A stretch of 64,000 nucleotides of DNA, taken from positions 689,758,083 to 689,822,082 of the forward strand of contig NC_081412.1 in the NCBI RefSeq assembly GCF_030272615.1, read 5' to 3'. Positions 35,468 to 46,724 of this stretch are shown one piece after another (within the stretch, counting starts at the first letter, position 1; each line of letters starts with the position of its first letter). This DNA comes from Cryptomeria japonica (taxonomy: Eukaryota > Streptophyta > Pinopsida > Cupressales > Cupressaceae). Position numbers and translations under genes: made by a program. The notes beneath the pieces are model-generated. The model saw only the letters and a program-made list of their open reading frames with translations. It was not told the DNA's origin and searched no databases.

Positions 35468-37394
35468 GATTTTGACAAACTCATGAATGCTATTCTAAAA
35501 ATGAGACCCTTAGGAAATTGAAATGATGTCTAGACCTCAAAGGACAAAAGGACCAAGTGACAAAAGGACAAAATGACAATGTCTCCTCTATATTATTGGA
35601 TACTAAGCTAGGTTTGACCAAATGACATTGATGACAAAAAGACAAAAGTTTGATAAGGTCAAGACTTCCTAACAATAACTTAGGGTTTATCAAAGATCTG
35701 CATTACTCAAGTATGACAAAACCTAGTTTTGACACTATATGCAAAGGGAAAATTACTATGCAAATGACCCTAATATGATATGATAATAACCTAAGCTTGA
35801 TGAAGAGACCCAGGGTATGCAAATGTGACCTAATGTTATGAGGACAAGGATGCAAATGCAAATGTATGACAATGTCAACCTAAGACAAAACCTAAGGTTG
35901 AATTATGAAATGGTATTACTCTAATGCAAGAGGACACATGCAAATGGATGACCCTTATTGATATGCAAAGGAGTATGACCTAGGTGAAACCTAACCCTGG
36001 TAGTTGACAATGAATTTGCAAAATGCAAACCTAGGATGAACCTAATGTTGGAATGCAATATGAAACCTAAGTGAAGACCTAATAATGACAAGCAAGGGGA
36101 CACCTAAATGAGAACCTAATAAGGACATGCAAATGGACACCTAAACGAAATGAACCAAGTGGAATGCAAGAATGATGCTCTAAGCCCTAAGTATGGACAA
36201 TGGAGGACCTAAATCTAAGTGACATGAATGTTGAGACAAGATTTTGAAAAATGTTTGACAACCATTTTGAAGGTGTTTTGAACTTTGTTGGATGAAATAC
36301 TCTTGTGTTTAACCTTGTTTTGAATCAATTTATCTTGTTTTTGAAATGAGACACAACTCAACTTTTGACAAGCAAAGAAGACAAGATATTTTAACTTAAA
36401 TTCAAGACAATCATGCTCATTCACACATTTCTTATGGTAGGTAAGGACAATAGGTACTTGAGAGGTAGACTCGTTATGAGATTCAAGGAGAATACATAGA
36501 TGCTTGACCCCACGGGCTCCCCTCCATGGCACTCACTTCTCAGGGCAGCCAAGCATCAGTCCCCATGAAAATCTCCCCATGGCGAACTTAGTATCTCTTC
36601 CAAGTATCCAAACTCCTCCTTCTCAAGAAACTAGAAGGCTTTTTGGCCTCTAAATACAAGGTGTTTAATAAGGATTTCTATTAAGCGCTACTCCTTGGTG
36701 TCATGCAAGCATGATTGAGACATAGGCCCACCAAGATACCAAGCAAATGTAGTCACGCAAGCATGATTTAGACCATGAGGCCCTACTTAGATGCTGATAT
36801 AAGAAAGAGTCCAAGGGTCATCACTTCCCAAGTAACTACAATTCCCACGTAATCCTTCCTTCAAAGCTTTCACCCATCAGGTATTTATTTATAGTGAGTT
36901 AGAATGCCAAGGTACTCTAGCTGTGCTCACTTTGGGTCGTTCCCCTCTCACAATTGTCACTTGCTTGCAAAAGAAAGCAAATGGTCGGGAAGGCAGGCCC
37001 TCTAAAGGTAAAAAACAATCCAAAACATGAGAATGGTATCGAAGGTCTGGATTTCTGATCACCCTAAGAAGGATGAGAGAATACTCTCCTACTCCAATGT
37101 CAAACTCGACAAGCAAAGGGAACACATGTTCATTCCGTCCTACTTAGCAAATATACTAGGTGCCTAATTAAAAATCACAAACACAAAGTTTGGTTGGAAT
37201 ATAAGGCAACCTACAAAATCACTTAGTTAGGAGTTTGATTTGTTTGGTCTTTGACTAGTGAACCTGCATAAAATTTGTTAGTAGTTTCATTCTTTTTTTG
37301 TCTTCATCACACTTAACGCCAAGGTGCTACACAGAGAATCAGTACCAAAAAAAAGCAGAATGCAAGAAAGGGAATGAAATTTTTTATTTTTTTT
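35468..37394 (-). other. element B leader
   Basis: Non-coding leader between the primer site and the ORF. The part at 36480-36670 (GATGCTTGACCCCAC ... GGCACTCACTTCTC ... GCCAAGCA) and 36890-37020 (TTGGGTCGTTC, GCCCTCTAAAG) closely resembles element A at about 45970-46180 and 46380-46480. Stretches at 35500-36200 are rich in short AACCTAA/ATGCAAATG words. No ORF here is convincing. Confidence 0.65.
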
Positions 37395-37515
37395 TAAACA
37401 CAAGCACAGAATGCCTCAACACAGGCGCAAAACCCATCAAGATGTGCCTATGTACCTTACATAGGTGCAGAATGCAACAACACAAGCGCAAAACCCACCC
37501 ACACAGGCGCAGAAG
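37395..37515. repeat. short direct repeats near element B primer site
   Basis: Imperfect copies of AACACAGGCGCAAAACCCA / ACACAGGCGCAGAA follow each other about 110-230 bp from the primer site. Such leader repeats may take part in RNA structure or packaging (inference). Confidence 0.6.
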
Positions 37516-37604
37516 TGCCCAGAAAGCTTCGAGTTGCCCTATTTCTTGATTTTTTCACTTGCAAATAGCTCAAAAGGCACTCAAAACATGGTTAAATGGT
37601 TAGA

Positions 37605-37622
37605 TTCACATCGGGTTCACCA
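37605..37622 (-). other. element B primer-binding-like site
   Basis: On the minus strand TGGTGAACCCGATGTGAA starts five bases inside the 5' LTR. It begins with the obligatory TGG but is not the tRNA-Met type used by the copia elements here. I cannot name the tRNA from memory. Confidence 0.6.
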
Positions 37623-37627
37623 ATTAA

Positions 37628-39039
37628 TGTAGATAGGAATTTGGAAATCATCAAAGCAAATATAAATATTAAACTAGCTCAATCACAAAACTAGATTGCA
37701 ATGATAACAATCCTAAAAACATTCAATAGAAAACATGAAGACAAGATATTTTAAAATGAAATTAAAGCAAACCAAATGCAGATATCTCCTTCATAATTCT
37801 CCATTGTCCTTCTTTCTCCTTCAAATTGCTTTGTTTGTGGATCTCACCTACAAGTGCATAAGCATAATATGAAAGCAAGATTGACAAGACAACATAAAGA
37901 TACTAGAAGCATGATTGATTGATCGATCGGGGACCATGATTGAAGAAATTCATCCAATTTATAGATAAATTGGAGAAAAGACAAGATTAGCATGAAAAGA
38001 TTTGAAAGGAAATTTCAAATCAAGAATGACAAAATTGACACTTTCTATGCAAGATTGATTGATTGACAAATTATGACAAGATTTCTATGTCATTCCCATG
38101 AAATTAGGGGAATTATAGGAGAAAATTGATGAAAATTAGAAAATTAGGAATTAGGAGAAATTAGTAAATTAGAAAATTAGGTAAATTAATTAATAATTTT
38201 TCATTCATTAATTAACTCACAAAAAGAGGGAGGAATTAGTTAGCCAATTAAATAAATATTTAATTGTGACAAGAAGACTTAGGATAAATAAATAAATTAT
38301 TTAACCTAGAGGGAAAATGACAAACAAGATTAAATGAATAAATCATAAGACCTTAGAAGATGAATTAGAAATGCAAGGACGACAATTAGGTCTTGACAAA
38401 AGATAATTGATGTCGATTCGATCATGATTTTGATTAACAAAGGACCAATGCTGATGAACGATTGAGATTGGTTGACAAACTGACCAAGATTGATAAAGAG
38501 AGCAAATTGATAGGTGCCAATTGACGAGGAACAATGACTAATTGATCCAAATTGACATGATTGAAAAAGGACAATGATCGATGACAAATCGATCACAAAA
38601 TGACAAGATTGACTAGGACAAGGATCAATGACGAATTGATCGCAAGATGACAAGATTGACAAGGATGAGGATCGATGACAAATTGATCGCAAAATGACAA
38701 GATTGGCAAGAGGACAAAACCCTAATTCTATCATGCGATTAGGATTGACGATGTCCAAAATGAAATCGAATTGATGATGTCAAAATATGACAAATGAGCA
38801 TGCACATTGATGTGACAGGATAAGATCGACCAAAATCATGACTGAAGATTATTATCGACAAGACCAAATTCGAAAGCGAGACAAATGAAGAATGCAGAAG
38901 GACTCAATGCTCGCAAATGATAAAGACCAAGTGCACAACATAGAAGAAATGTTAATGTGATGCAAAAACCCTAAAATAAGGCAATTCCCAAATGTTAAAG
39001 TATGACTCTGCAAGTGTTGACCATTTTTAGATGTCTACA
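37628..39039 (-). repeat. element B 5' LTR
   Basis: 1412 bp, collinear with 28930-30395 and lacking its 54-bp duplication. It ends ...TTTTTAGATGTCTACA before the right CATAC. Confidence 0.92.
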
Positions 39040-39044
39040 CATAC

Positions 39045-39175
39045 ATATGTCGGTACTCTCTTCTCACCTATCACTCGCCTATCACATGTGCCGGTTCACA
39101 TTATGTCACATATTGACATCAATGACAATCATACAATGTCATTATGTCTTCATGCTGGTTCACAAAATGCCAACA
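39045..39175 (-). repeat. copia-2 5' LTR, segment 3
   Basis: It completes the copia-2 LTR from ATATGTCGGTACTC (compare about 9758) to AAATGCCAACA (compare 9883-9892) and is followed by the right TSD ACTTA at 39176-39180. Confidence 0.9.
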
Positions 39176-39180
39176 ACTTA

Positions 39181-39408
39181 TACTATGGAGTGGTGCCACC
39201 AGATGAGCGGGGTAGGAGCTTCCAAAGACCATCGTGGACTACGATGACCACTGGAGGGAGAGACAAGAGACAGATGTCTAGCAGTGGAGTTATAGGTTCT
39301 CCACCACCACCAAATAGAGGGAGAAGGAGAGATGATCCTAGGGCGGGTCCTTCTAGGGCTCAAACTCTGTCGAGGCTAGCTGACTCCAAGGGAGGGAGTT
39401 CATCATAG
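39181..39408 (+). pseudogene. PMD gene relic, C-terminal part
   Basis: The plus-strand frame continues the PMD relic interrupted at 8275. Across the insertion site, with one TSD copy, codons read through to YYGVVPPDERGRSF. A basic, Ser/Pro/Arg-rich tail follows (SPPPPNRGRRRDD, ADSKGGSSS) and stops at TAG 39406. It is antisense to element A, between the end of pol and the tandem repeats. No domain is visible in this tail; the assignment rests on frame continuity. Confidence 0.65.
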
Positions 39409-41139
39409 CCTTAGAGGGCTCCCTATGTATTAGTTTTGTACCATTTTGTATGATGATTTAGACACCTTCGGGTGATTGTAGCCATATGTATGTTGACATC
39501 ATTGTATCATGACATATGATTTTGAGATATATATATGAGATGATTAATCCTTGCAGTAGCTATATGCATGTGTACCTATGTGATGTTTCTATGTGATGCT
39601 TATGATATGAATGGAAATATGTATATGATGAAATGCAATATTTTTGTTCTTTTATGTTTTTAATATGTTATGCCAATGCAAATGTGAATGCATGAAATGC
39701 AGATGGATATGATAATGCAAATAACTATTTACATGATGAGAATGTAAAATGTGCTAACATGTGTTGTGTATAGGATATGGTGCAATTGTGATATCTATAT
39801 GTATGTATGAAATGCTAATATGTGGTAATGTAGGTGCAACTACATGAAATGCAAATATTTTTGGTGTGCCATTATACTCAGTCATGTGATAGCAGGCTAC
39901 ATGGACTCAAGAAAGATGATGGAGGTCAATCAAGAAAGCGAGATGGAAGATAGAAGATATGGAAGTGAAAGAGCTTCCTGTGCTATTATCATCATTGAGC
40001 TTTATTATGGCAAGTAGGTTATGACAATCCAGGCATATGTTCAACCCAGAAAGTCATTGTACCCATTTGCATGGACATAAGACAGTTACAAACAAGGAAT
40101 GCCCCAATCCATACTAGACTCTTAGTGTCCTCATATCCTTGGACAAGTCATAGCATTACTAAGACACAATCCACAAACAACAAAGAAAAATAGGTGACAA
40201 TACCCCATCCTTGCCTTTATAGTCAAAGACATCCTGGAGATAAAATCTCTAGTCAGAGACATCCCAGAAAAGCTAAAAGACATGTCACCAACAAGATAAA
40301 AATCAAAAGAAAACCAAGACCCGACACCAACATCCACTGTAGTCCTCAAGTTGAGTGTCTCTTGTCACTTGTATAAGTCTACTTGATTGTGGTCACAATG
40401 TTTACTTTCACAAAAGGATAGATAGCACCGAACCATAATGTTGTTTGAGTCTGTTGAAAGATTTGATTTGTTGAAAGTCCATTGTTTCTTGTGTCTCATG
40501 TGAAACTGACTGAATCCATGCAACTAATACTTTATTGTAGAGAAGATGGAACTTTATTGCAGATTGTGATACAAATGCTTCTTTATTGTGGATTATGCAT
40601 GGATAGACTAAAGAAAACTGGAAGAAACTATACTCCTCAGAATATGTGATGTTCTCAGTTCCACACCCATCACTAGATGTAGGATTTGCCTTAGCCACAG
40701 ATAGGAGCTGATTTATTATGGATGGAAAGGGGTGAAAAGGAATGTTATTATGAATGACTAACCAATATTGGGTAGATCAATAACGAGCCATGATGGGAAT
40801 GGGTAAGTTTGTTATGAATGAATAGGTTTTGAGTGTGTGCAAAGTGAAAGGATGAAAGTGAATCCTGAAGGAGGGAGGAGCAATGTTTCTACACATGGTG
40901 CCGATGACCCGGTTTTCACCATGGTACTTGCCCAGGGCACCACCAAATTGGTTTTCACCATTGGACGAAATGTTTTTCTTTACTTTTTAAAAAAAAATTT
41001 GTTTGTGTCACAAGGCTCCTGTTTGGCAAGTTTTCACCAAGTAACGATTTTTTTATTTATTTATATTTTTTTTGATAGTTTTGAATATTTTGATTTTTTT
41101 ATATTTTTGAATTAGGATACTCTAAAGAGCTATGTGTAA
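39409..41139 (-). other. element A 3' region between pol and PMD relic
   Basis: No convincing ORF. The first 500 bp are a purine/T-rich, ATG/ATGCAAATG-rich sequence. T-rich tracts and GTTTTCACCA words occur at 40912-41100. Weak similarity to the element B 3' region is seen only as shared words. Confidence 0.5.
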
Positions 41140-41372
41140 AACCTGCAAAGGTGCATGTTGTTAATAGGATCCTCCAAAGGTTCTCCCTCTTGAGTTGAGA
41201 GTTGATATGCACTAGATCCATAGGCTGTTGTGATGATGTAAGCACCAAGCCAATTCGGTTTGAATTTTCCCTTCTTCTCTCTATCTTGCTGATTTTTAAG
41301 ATTTTCCTTGAGAACTAAGTCAACTACCTCATATGTGTGAGGCTTAACCTTATGATTGTACTTTTGTCATTC
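41140..41372 (-). pseudogene. element A integrase C-terminus
   Basis: On the minus strand the frame encodes KVKPHTYEVVDLVLKENL, REKKGKFKPNWLGAY and EPLEDPINNMHLCRFY. These match the C-terminal tail of Tat/Ogre integrases ('VGDLVL-K... FKPNWLGPYVI... PIN-HLK-FY'). Two stops just upstream (about 41365-41373) both fit lost Trp codons. The catalytic core is absent. Confidence 0.75.
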
Positions 41373-42359
41373 CTAGACTAAATGATATGTAGCTCGAGTG
41401 ACTGTCTTCCTTGATAAAGGAACTGGGATAGAATTACTAGTGTGTGGACTACATAGGACTGTATGTGTGTCACCTAAAGAAGTTTGGGCATCCCTGATAA
41501 AAAATTCCTTTGAGGAAGCTCCATTAAAGGTCCATGATGTACCACCAAAAGGGGATGGATGTGTGGAACAAGTGGATGAGGAATGAAGGCTTATGATTGT
41601 GAAAAGAAGTGAAAGTAGCATGGCATGATGGAGACTTAGGATCAACAAGTATGCTTGTTGAATTAAAATTATAGAACTTTTGCCCCCAGTTATTTTGATA
41701 TTAGGGGAGATCATATCTTTTTCTTTTTCTTTCATAGGATTTTTATCCTTGACCTTGATTTTTGCAGAGTCCAATAGCTTTTTATTTTGATTTGGACTAA
41801 AGGACTTTTCTTTATATTTTACTTTTATATTTTTCTTTTCAAAGCTTAATTGTTCATCCCCAATGAGTAAGGGCTTTTGTGATTCTTGTTGATCCAAGTC
41901 TGGGAGAGGACTAGAAATGGTAAGGCTATATGAGTTCTCAAGAGGGTTGGCGATATGCTCAATAGATTCTTCACTAGAACCACTCTTAGGATTATTGATA
42001 TCAAAAGATGCTTGGACCACTAGATGAGATTTGCATTCAGACTTAGTAGCCACAACATTAGGTGGTTGACACCCAATTCCTTGATATTGTAAATTGTTTA
42101 TAGATTGTTCCTGTTGATTGAATACCTTAGGAGATAATGGGAGTTGATCAACATGAAAGATATACTCACCACATCTCATGTCTTTAATGTTGAACTTTTC
42201 TTTGAGCTCTGCTTGTTTTGATGTAGAAGGTTTCAAGGATTCTGGATCAACATATGCTGATGAAGGAACAACCTCTTGATTGACTGAGATTGTTATTTGT
42301 GATCTAGGTCGCACATTGTTGCAATATATGAATGGATTTGGGTCAGATTTGACGGTCAC
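41373..42359 (-). pseudogene. element A post-protease linker fused to RNase H/integrase remnant
   Basis: Uninterrupted 328-codon frame, the same frame as gag upstream. The start (HVDQLPLSPKVF) and middle are Ser-, Lys- and Glu-rich, unlike an enzyme. Near the end, SWTFNGASSKE resembles the DGASS start of a Tat RNase H, and the frame then enters the integrase tail. The whole RT and most RNase H and integrase are missing, so this is an internally deleted polyprotein. The first Met is not necessarily a real start, since the protease is in frame upstream apart from one frameshift. Confidence 0.65.
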
Positions 42360-42389
42360 TTCAACTCCATTGTGTGGAAACTTGATACA

Positions 42390-43040
42390 TCAATGATATG
42401 TAGATGGTACCATGCTCATCTCATGAATCCATGGACATCCTAGCAATATGTTGTATTTGAGCTCTAGATCAAGGATTTGACAAACCACATCCTTTGTAAC
42501 TGGCCCCACTCTGAGAGGTACAGTGACTGTGCCCTTCAATGAGCACTCTTCATCATCATATGCTTTTATGGTGATTGCATGTGTAAATTCACAACCTTTT
42601 CAGAATATCCCAATTTCTTAAGAGTATTCAATTTACAAATGTTTAGACCTGCTCCTCCATCAACCAGGACTCATTTTATTCGATGTTTGTGTAGTAAATA
42701 TTCAATGTGTAAAGGTGCATTATTTGGTTGGCTCATGGAGGTGTCGTCAGCTTCTATGAATGTAAGGGAGTGTGGAACAGAAAGGTATCCCACCATGACT
42801 TGAAACTGGTCCATGTTTAGATCATTGGGGATGGAAGTGTCTCTCAAAGTTTTGTCAAGAATGGCTTTATGTGCAGGGGATATACGTAAAAGCTCAAGAA
42901 TGGAGATAAGTGCAGGTGTCTTCCCTAACTGTTCTACAAGGTTATACTCAGGTTTGGTTGATGAGGAAGTGGCGTTTTTAGCTAGAGCACCTTGAAAAAT
43001 GACCTTACCTTGACGAGTTGTGATATTACATTTAGAGGTA
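42390..43040 (-). pseudogene. element A Tat-type protease region
   Basis: On the minus strand NLVEQLGKTPALISILELL (about 42945-42890) is a hallmark of Tat/Ogre polyproteins just before protease. The active site reads VLVDGGAGLNICKL (42620-42672) and the end NILLGCPWIHEM (about 42450-42415). A frameshift near 42590 and a stop near 42667 (likely from Arg) break it. The plus-strand ORFs here are shadows. Confidence 0.8.
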
Positions 43041-43043
43041 GGT

Positions 43044-43815
43044 TCAGAAGATCCAATTCCTTTTAGGACAATTTTTAGGCATTTTGTCCTTTATGATAAT
43101 GGTAGAGACATAATTGTCCATCGAAATGTGATTGATAGTTGAATCATAGTTATAAGATGTTATGGTATAGTCAACCTTCTCATCTGTGGCTTTGGCTTTT
43201 CCCTTGTCATGTTTTGGGAATGGTTCTTTAAACATTTCATGTTCTTGGTTAGATGAGTGTTCCTTGATCTTAATGTCACCTCTATCAATAATATCTTGTA
43301 TAATATTCATCAACCAATGACAATTTCCTATTTTATGTCCCTTTCTTCTGTGATATTCATAGTATTCATCATCATTCCACCAATTTGGTTTGACCTTTGG
43401 CTCATATGGAGGGATATTCGGAATTGTTATTATCTTGTTTTCCACTAGCTTCTTGAAAGATGATTCAAGTGGTTCTCCTAATGGGTTGTACTTCCTTCAT
43501 GATTTGAAAGTTGTTTGAGTATTCACTTGATTATTTGTAGAGCTTGATCTAGAAAAAATGATTTTGGGTCGTACTGTATTGGCATCAACAACACCATCAT
43601 TGACTATGTTCTTGTTTTTAATCCAAAATCTTGGCTTGTCTTTTCCTTTAAAGTTCTCTTTGTTTTATTTGAATATTTTGATGATGCCTTTCTCAATTAG
43701 GACCTTCTCTATTGCTAATCCTTTTTCAATGACGTCCTTGAAAGTGGACAAGCAATCTTTTCTCAGGTCATAACCAATTTCTCTTTGGACATTCTAGGTG
43801 AACATCTCTACCATT
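43044..43815 (-). pseudogene. element A Gag C-terminal part
   Basis: The frame includes DCLSTFKDVIEKGLAIEK, NPLGEPLESSFKKLVENK and WWNDDEYYEYHRRKGHKIG followed by CHWL. This is the 'C-x-YH--GH--C' nucleocapsid-like segment of Tat Gag, with the first Cys replaced by Tyr (E-Y-H). A stop lies near 43500. Confidence 0.7.
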
Positions 43816-44270
43816 TATTTTCGTGGAATTTCAAAAGAGCATTTGCTGGCTAGATTTATCCATCTTTGTAAAAATGATGAAAAAGATTCTCCATCCTTTT
43901 GCTTGGTGTTGCACAAAGTGGTGACTAATATGTCTGTCTCTATGTTGTATGAGAAATGTTGGATAAATGCCTCTGCTAAGTCACCCCATGACTTAATTCC
44001 AGGTGGGAGTTGGGAGAACCATTCCATAGCTTGATCACCTAAGCTTTGTGATAATAATATCATCAAATATGTCTCTTCTACTGCTACCTCAATGCAAGCT
44101 GTGAAAAATTGTCTTATATGTGCCTTAGGATCTCCTTTGCCTCTGTACTTATCAAACTTAGGTGTCACAAAATGTGTAGGAAATGAAGGTATTGGAATGT
44201 TTTTGTCAAATGGATAGGGACATATGTCTCTCATTGTGTAAGTTGGCTTTGGTGTATTTATGTCCTCCAT
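43815..44270 (-). pseudogene. element A Gag capsid core
   Basis: 152 codons with HFVTPKFDKYRGKGDPKAHI, FFTACIEVAVEETYLMILLS, AMEWFSQLPPGIKSWGDLAE and GESFSSFLQRWINLA. These are the capsid motifs of Tat-lineage Gag (retrotransposon Gag family). It lies in the same frame as 45146-44679 and 43445-43044. It ends at a stop after EIPRK. Confidence 0.88.
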
Positions 44271-45146
44271 TTTCTTTTGTAAGTCCTTAATTTATTGTTC
44301 CAAATTGTTCTTAGATGGAGATTTACTTTTTGGACCATACCCCATGCCTGAATCCCCAGGTGGAGGAGAATGTTGCATATATGGATGATATTGATCATAC
44401 ACATGTTCATATGGAGGAGGTCTATAGTGATGTTACGTATAAGGACCACTTGGTATAGAATTATGATGAGGAATGGAATGTCTGTTTTGTCCATGTATAC
44501 CATACTCTATAGGCATGTCATGAGTTTGTTCTAATGTGTTGCCCCCAAATTTGGCGCGGGGTTTCCTTGTGTCCAAATTTTGAACATGACTTTGGATATC
44601 CAATTGCTTTGGTGGTTGGTCCTTAGCATTGGCATGTGATTGAGTATATCTTTCTGCATAAGACTTCCATAATGGTCTTCAAAGGTGAGTATCATATGCT
44701 TGACCATGTGTATGGGGGACCTTAGGTTTTTGAAACAAAGATGATGGTGATTCAGGCACAAGATGTGGTCCTCTATTGCCTCCACTATTAGGCCTCCTTT
44801 GATCCATGTTGAGGTGAGGTTGTTGCAAAGGTAAATGTTCCATTATTTGAGACATATCAAAATCATGAGGTATATTGGTTCCACTTTGTGCCATCACTTG
44901 TAAGAAATATTGTCTATCTCTTCTCATGATTTCCTTAACCAATCTATTAAAATGGGGATCCATAATGGAGTCTTCAACTTTTGCAAAATGTATGGAAAAG
45001 TTGTTCATATTGTCATTGTGTGTATCATTATTGTTTGTAGTGTCCATATTCTCAACATTTGGAATGTTTCTATAGGCATCCATGTCAAGTAATGTGGTAT
45101 GATCAGAATTGAAAAAGACATCATTGTCATACTCATAGGCACTCAT
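44271..45146 (-). pseudogene. element A Gag N-terminal region
   Basis: 45146-44679 is open (MSAYEYDNDVFFN ...), Asp/Asn-rich, with a helical FNRLVKEIMRRDRQYFLQVM and a Pro/Gln/His-rich part. Downstream to 44271 it is broken by stops and frame changes. The Met at 45146 is the first in the gag frame after the leader and is the probable Gag start. Confidence 0.65.
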
Positions 45147-46720
45147 GTTTGCAGACTCTTGAGCCTATTTAGCTTCTCTCCTAGATTTTTGGGAACGGGT
45201 TTCAACAATGAACTAGGTCTTGACCAAGATGTGTGAGACTAGATGAAAATGGAAAGAGTATGGAAGACCAAGAGTTGGATGGAATGTAAATGAATCTGAG
45301 GTTTTCTTGCAATGTCCAAAGTGTAAGACCAAGTATGTATGTAGTAGAGATGATAGTTTCTCTTGATGAGGTAAGTTGACCTTGACTCTAAGAAAGACCA
45401 AATGAGACTCAAAGGTGATAGAACTTGATGAGGGACCACTTAGAAAAATGTTATTGTATGTAGTGTGTTGACAAAGCAAGATGAGGACAAGAAAGTGACC
45501 TTTTGACTCAAGTTTAGACAAATGTGAATGTAATGCAAGATGTAAAGCAATGATGAACTTTGTGAGACCCGAAAATAGGCTGAATTCTAGATGAAAATCT
45601 GGAGAAGTAAATTAGGAAGCTCAATAAGTTTGAAACTGATTGCTCTTGTTTTGCTAGACTGTAAATATTTCCAATTTGTGAAGTTGTTGTTGTGACCAAA
45701 TCTTAATTTTTTTACTATTTTTCGTGACAAGAGAAAATAATGTTGATGAGGACTCAATGTTTGCAAGTGTTTAGACTCAAAATGACTCAAAATAAAGTGT
45801 ATTGTTTGATGTAAAAGTGTTTTGCATACACTTAAAGACACAAAAGGCACAATGTTTTGATGTTTGATCTTGAATGTTTGATTGTTAAAAATACGACAAG
45901 CACAATTCTTATGGTTGGCCAAGACAATAGTTGTTGATCCCACATGGGGTTTCCCATGAGGATACACTATTCAGAGCAGATACTTAGATGCTTGACCCCA
46001 CTAGCTCCACCCTCGGCACTCACTTCTCTGGGGTAGCCAAGCACTAGTCCCCACGAAAACTCCCCGTGGTGAACTTTGTATCTCTACTAAGAACCGTATG
46101 TGTGTGGGTTGCTCCAGAGGTCCGACCTCCTGACCCAACAACTAGAAGGATTTTGGCTTTCTAAAACAAAAAGGTGCTAGTAAGGGCATCTGATCATGTG
46201 GCCATACATGCAGCACTTTCAACTCTGTAAATACAGAAGGCTCCCAGTCGGTAGGGGTTATGCCCTACAAATGATCAAATAAATTTGATCAAACGAGTTT
46301 ATGGGGAGACATAGTGTCGGTATGAAATAATTAGAACACATTACCCATGGTTTTCACCACAGATACAATTGTTTATAGTGGTTCGGAAGAGGTGGTTTTT
46401 CCTCGCTACCACTTGGGTCGTTCTCTCCTCACTAGTAGTCCTAATGACCACATGGGGAGACAAGCCCTCTAAAGATTAAACAAAAAGAACCTATTACTCA
46501 AGACACAAAAGACACTAGTTCAATTTTAGTGCACCAATTGAAGTGTTTGATAATCTATGAAAATAAGGCACATAATAAAGATAAAAAACCCTTGCCAAAA
46601 TCTTGCAACAAAGATTTGTTAGTAGTTTTGCAATAATACCCCTCCCGCAAGCACACAAGTTAGGTAAATTTTAGATCCAAAAGACTTTGTGAAATAGGGG
46701 CCTTCAACAATGCATTTTTT
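45147..46720 (-). other. element A leader, upstream of gag
   Basis: Long non-coding leader. Segments at about 45970-46180 and 46380-46480 match the element B leader. Short ORFs (for example at 45213-45967) look incidental. Confidence 0.6.
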
Positions 46721-46724
46721 TTTT

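Larger units (their letters stand above)
28930..39039 (-). mobile_element. element B, non-autonomous LTR retrotransposon with unusual ORF
   Basis: LTRs 28930-30395 (1466 bp) and 37628-39039 (1412 bp) begin TGTAGATAGG and end GATGTCTACA, with TSD CATAC. The polypurine tract beside the left LTR and primer-like site beside the right LTR show minus-strand polarity. The 7.2-kb interior has a Gln-rich region and a 554-codon ORF but no Gag, protease, RT, RNase H or integrase motif that I recognise. Its leader (about 36480-36960) and polypurine neighbourhood match element A, so it is probably a Tat-related non-autonomous family. Confidence 0.88.

Noticed and set aside
42579-42995. Plus-strand ORFs of 60-74 codons
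   Set aside because: Shadows of the Tat protease region on the minus strand, which has recognisable family motifs.
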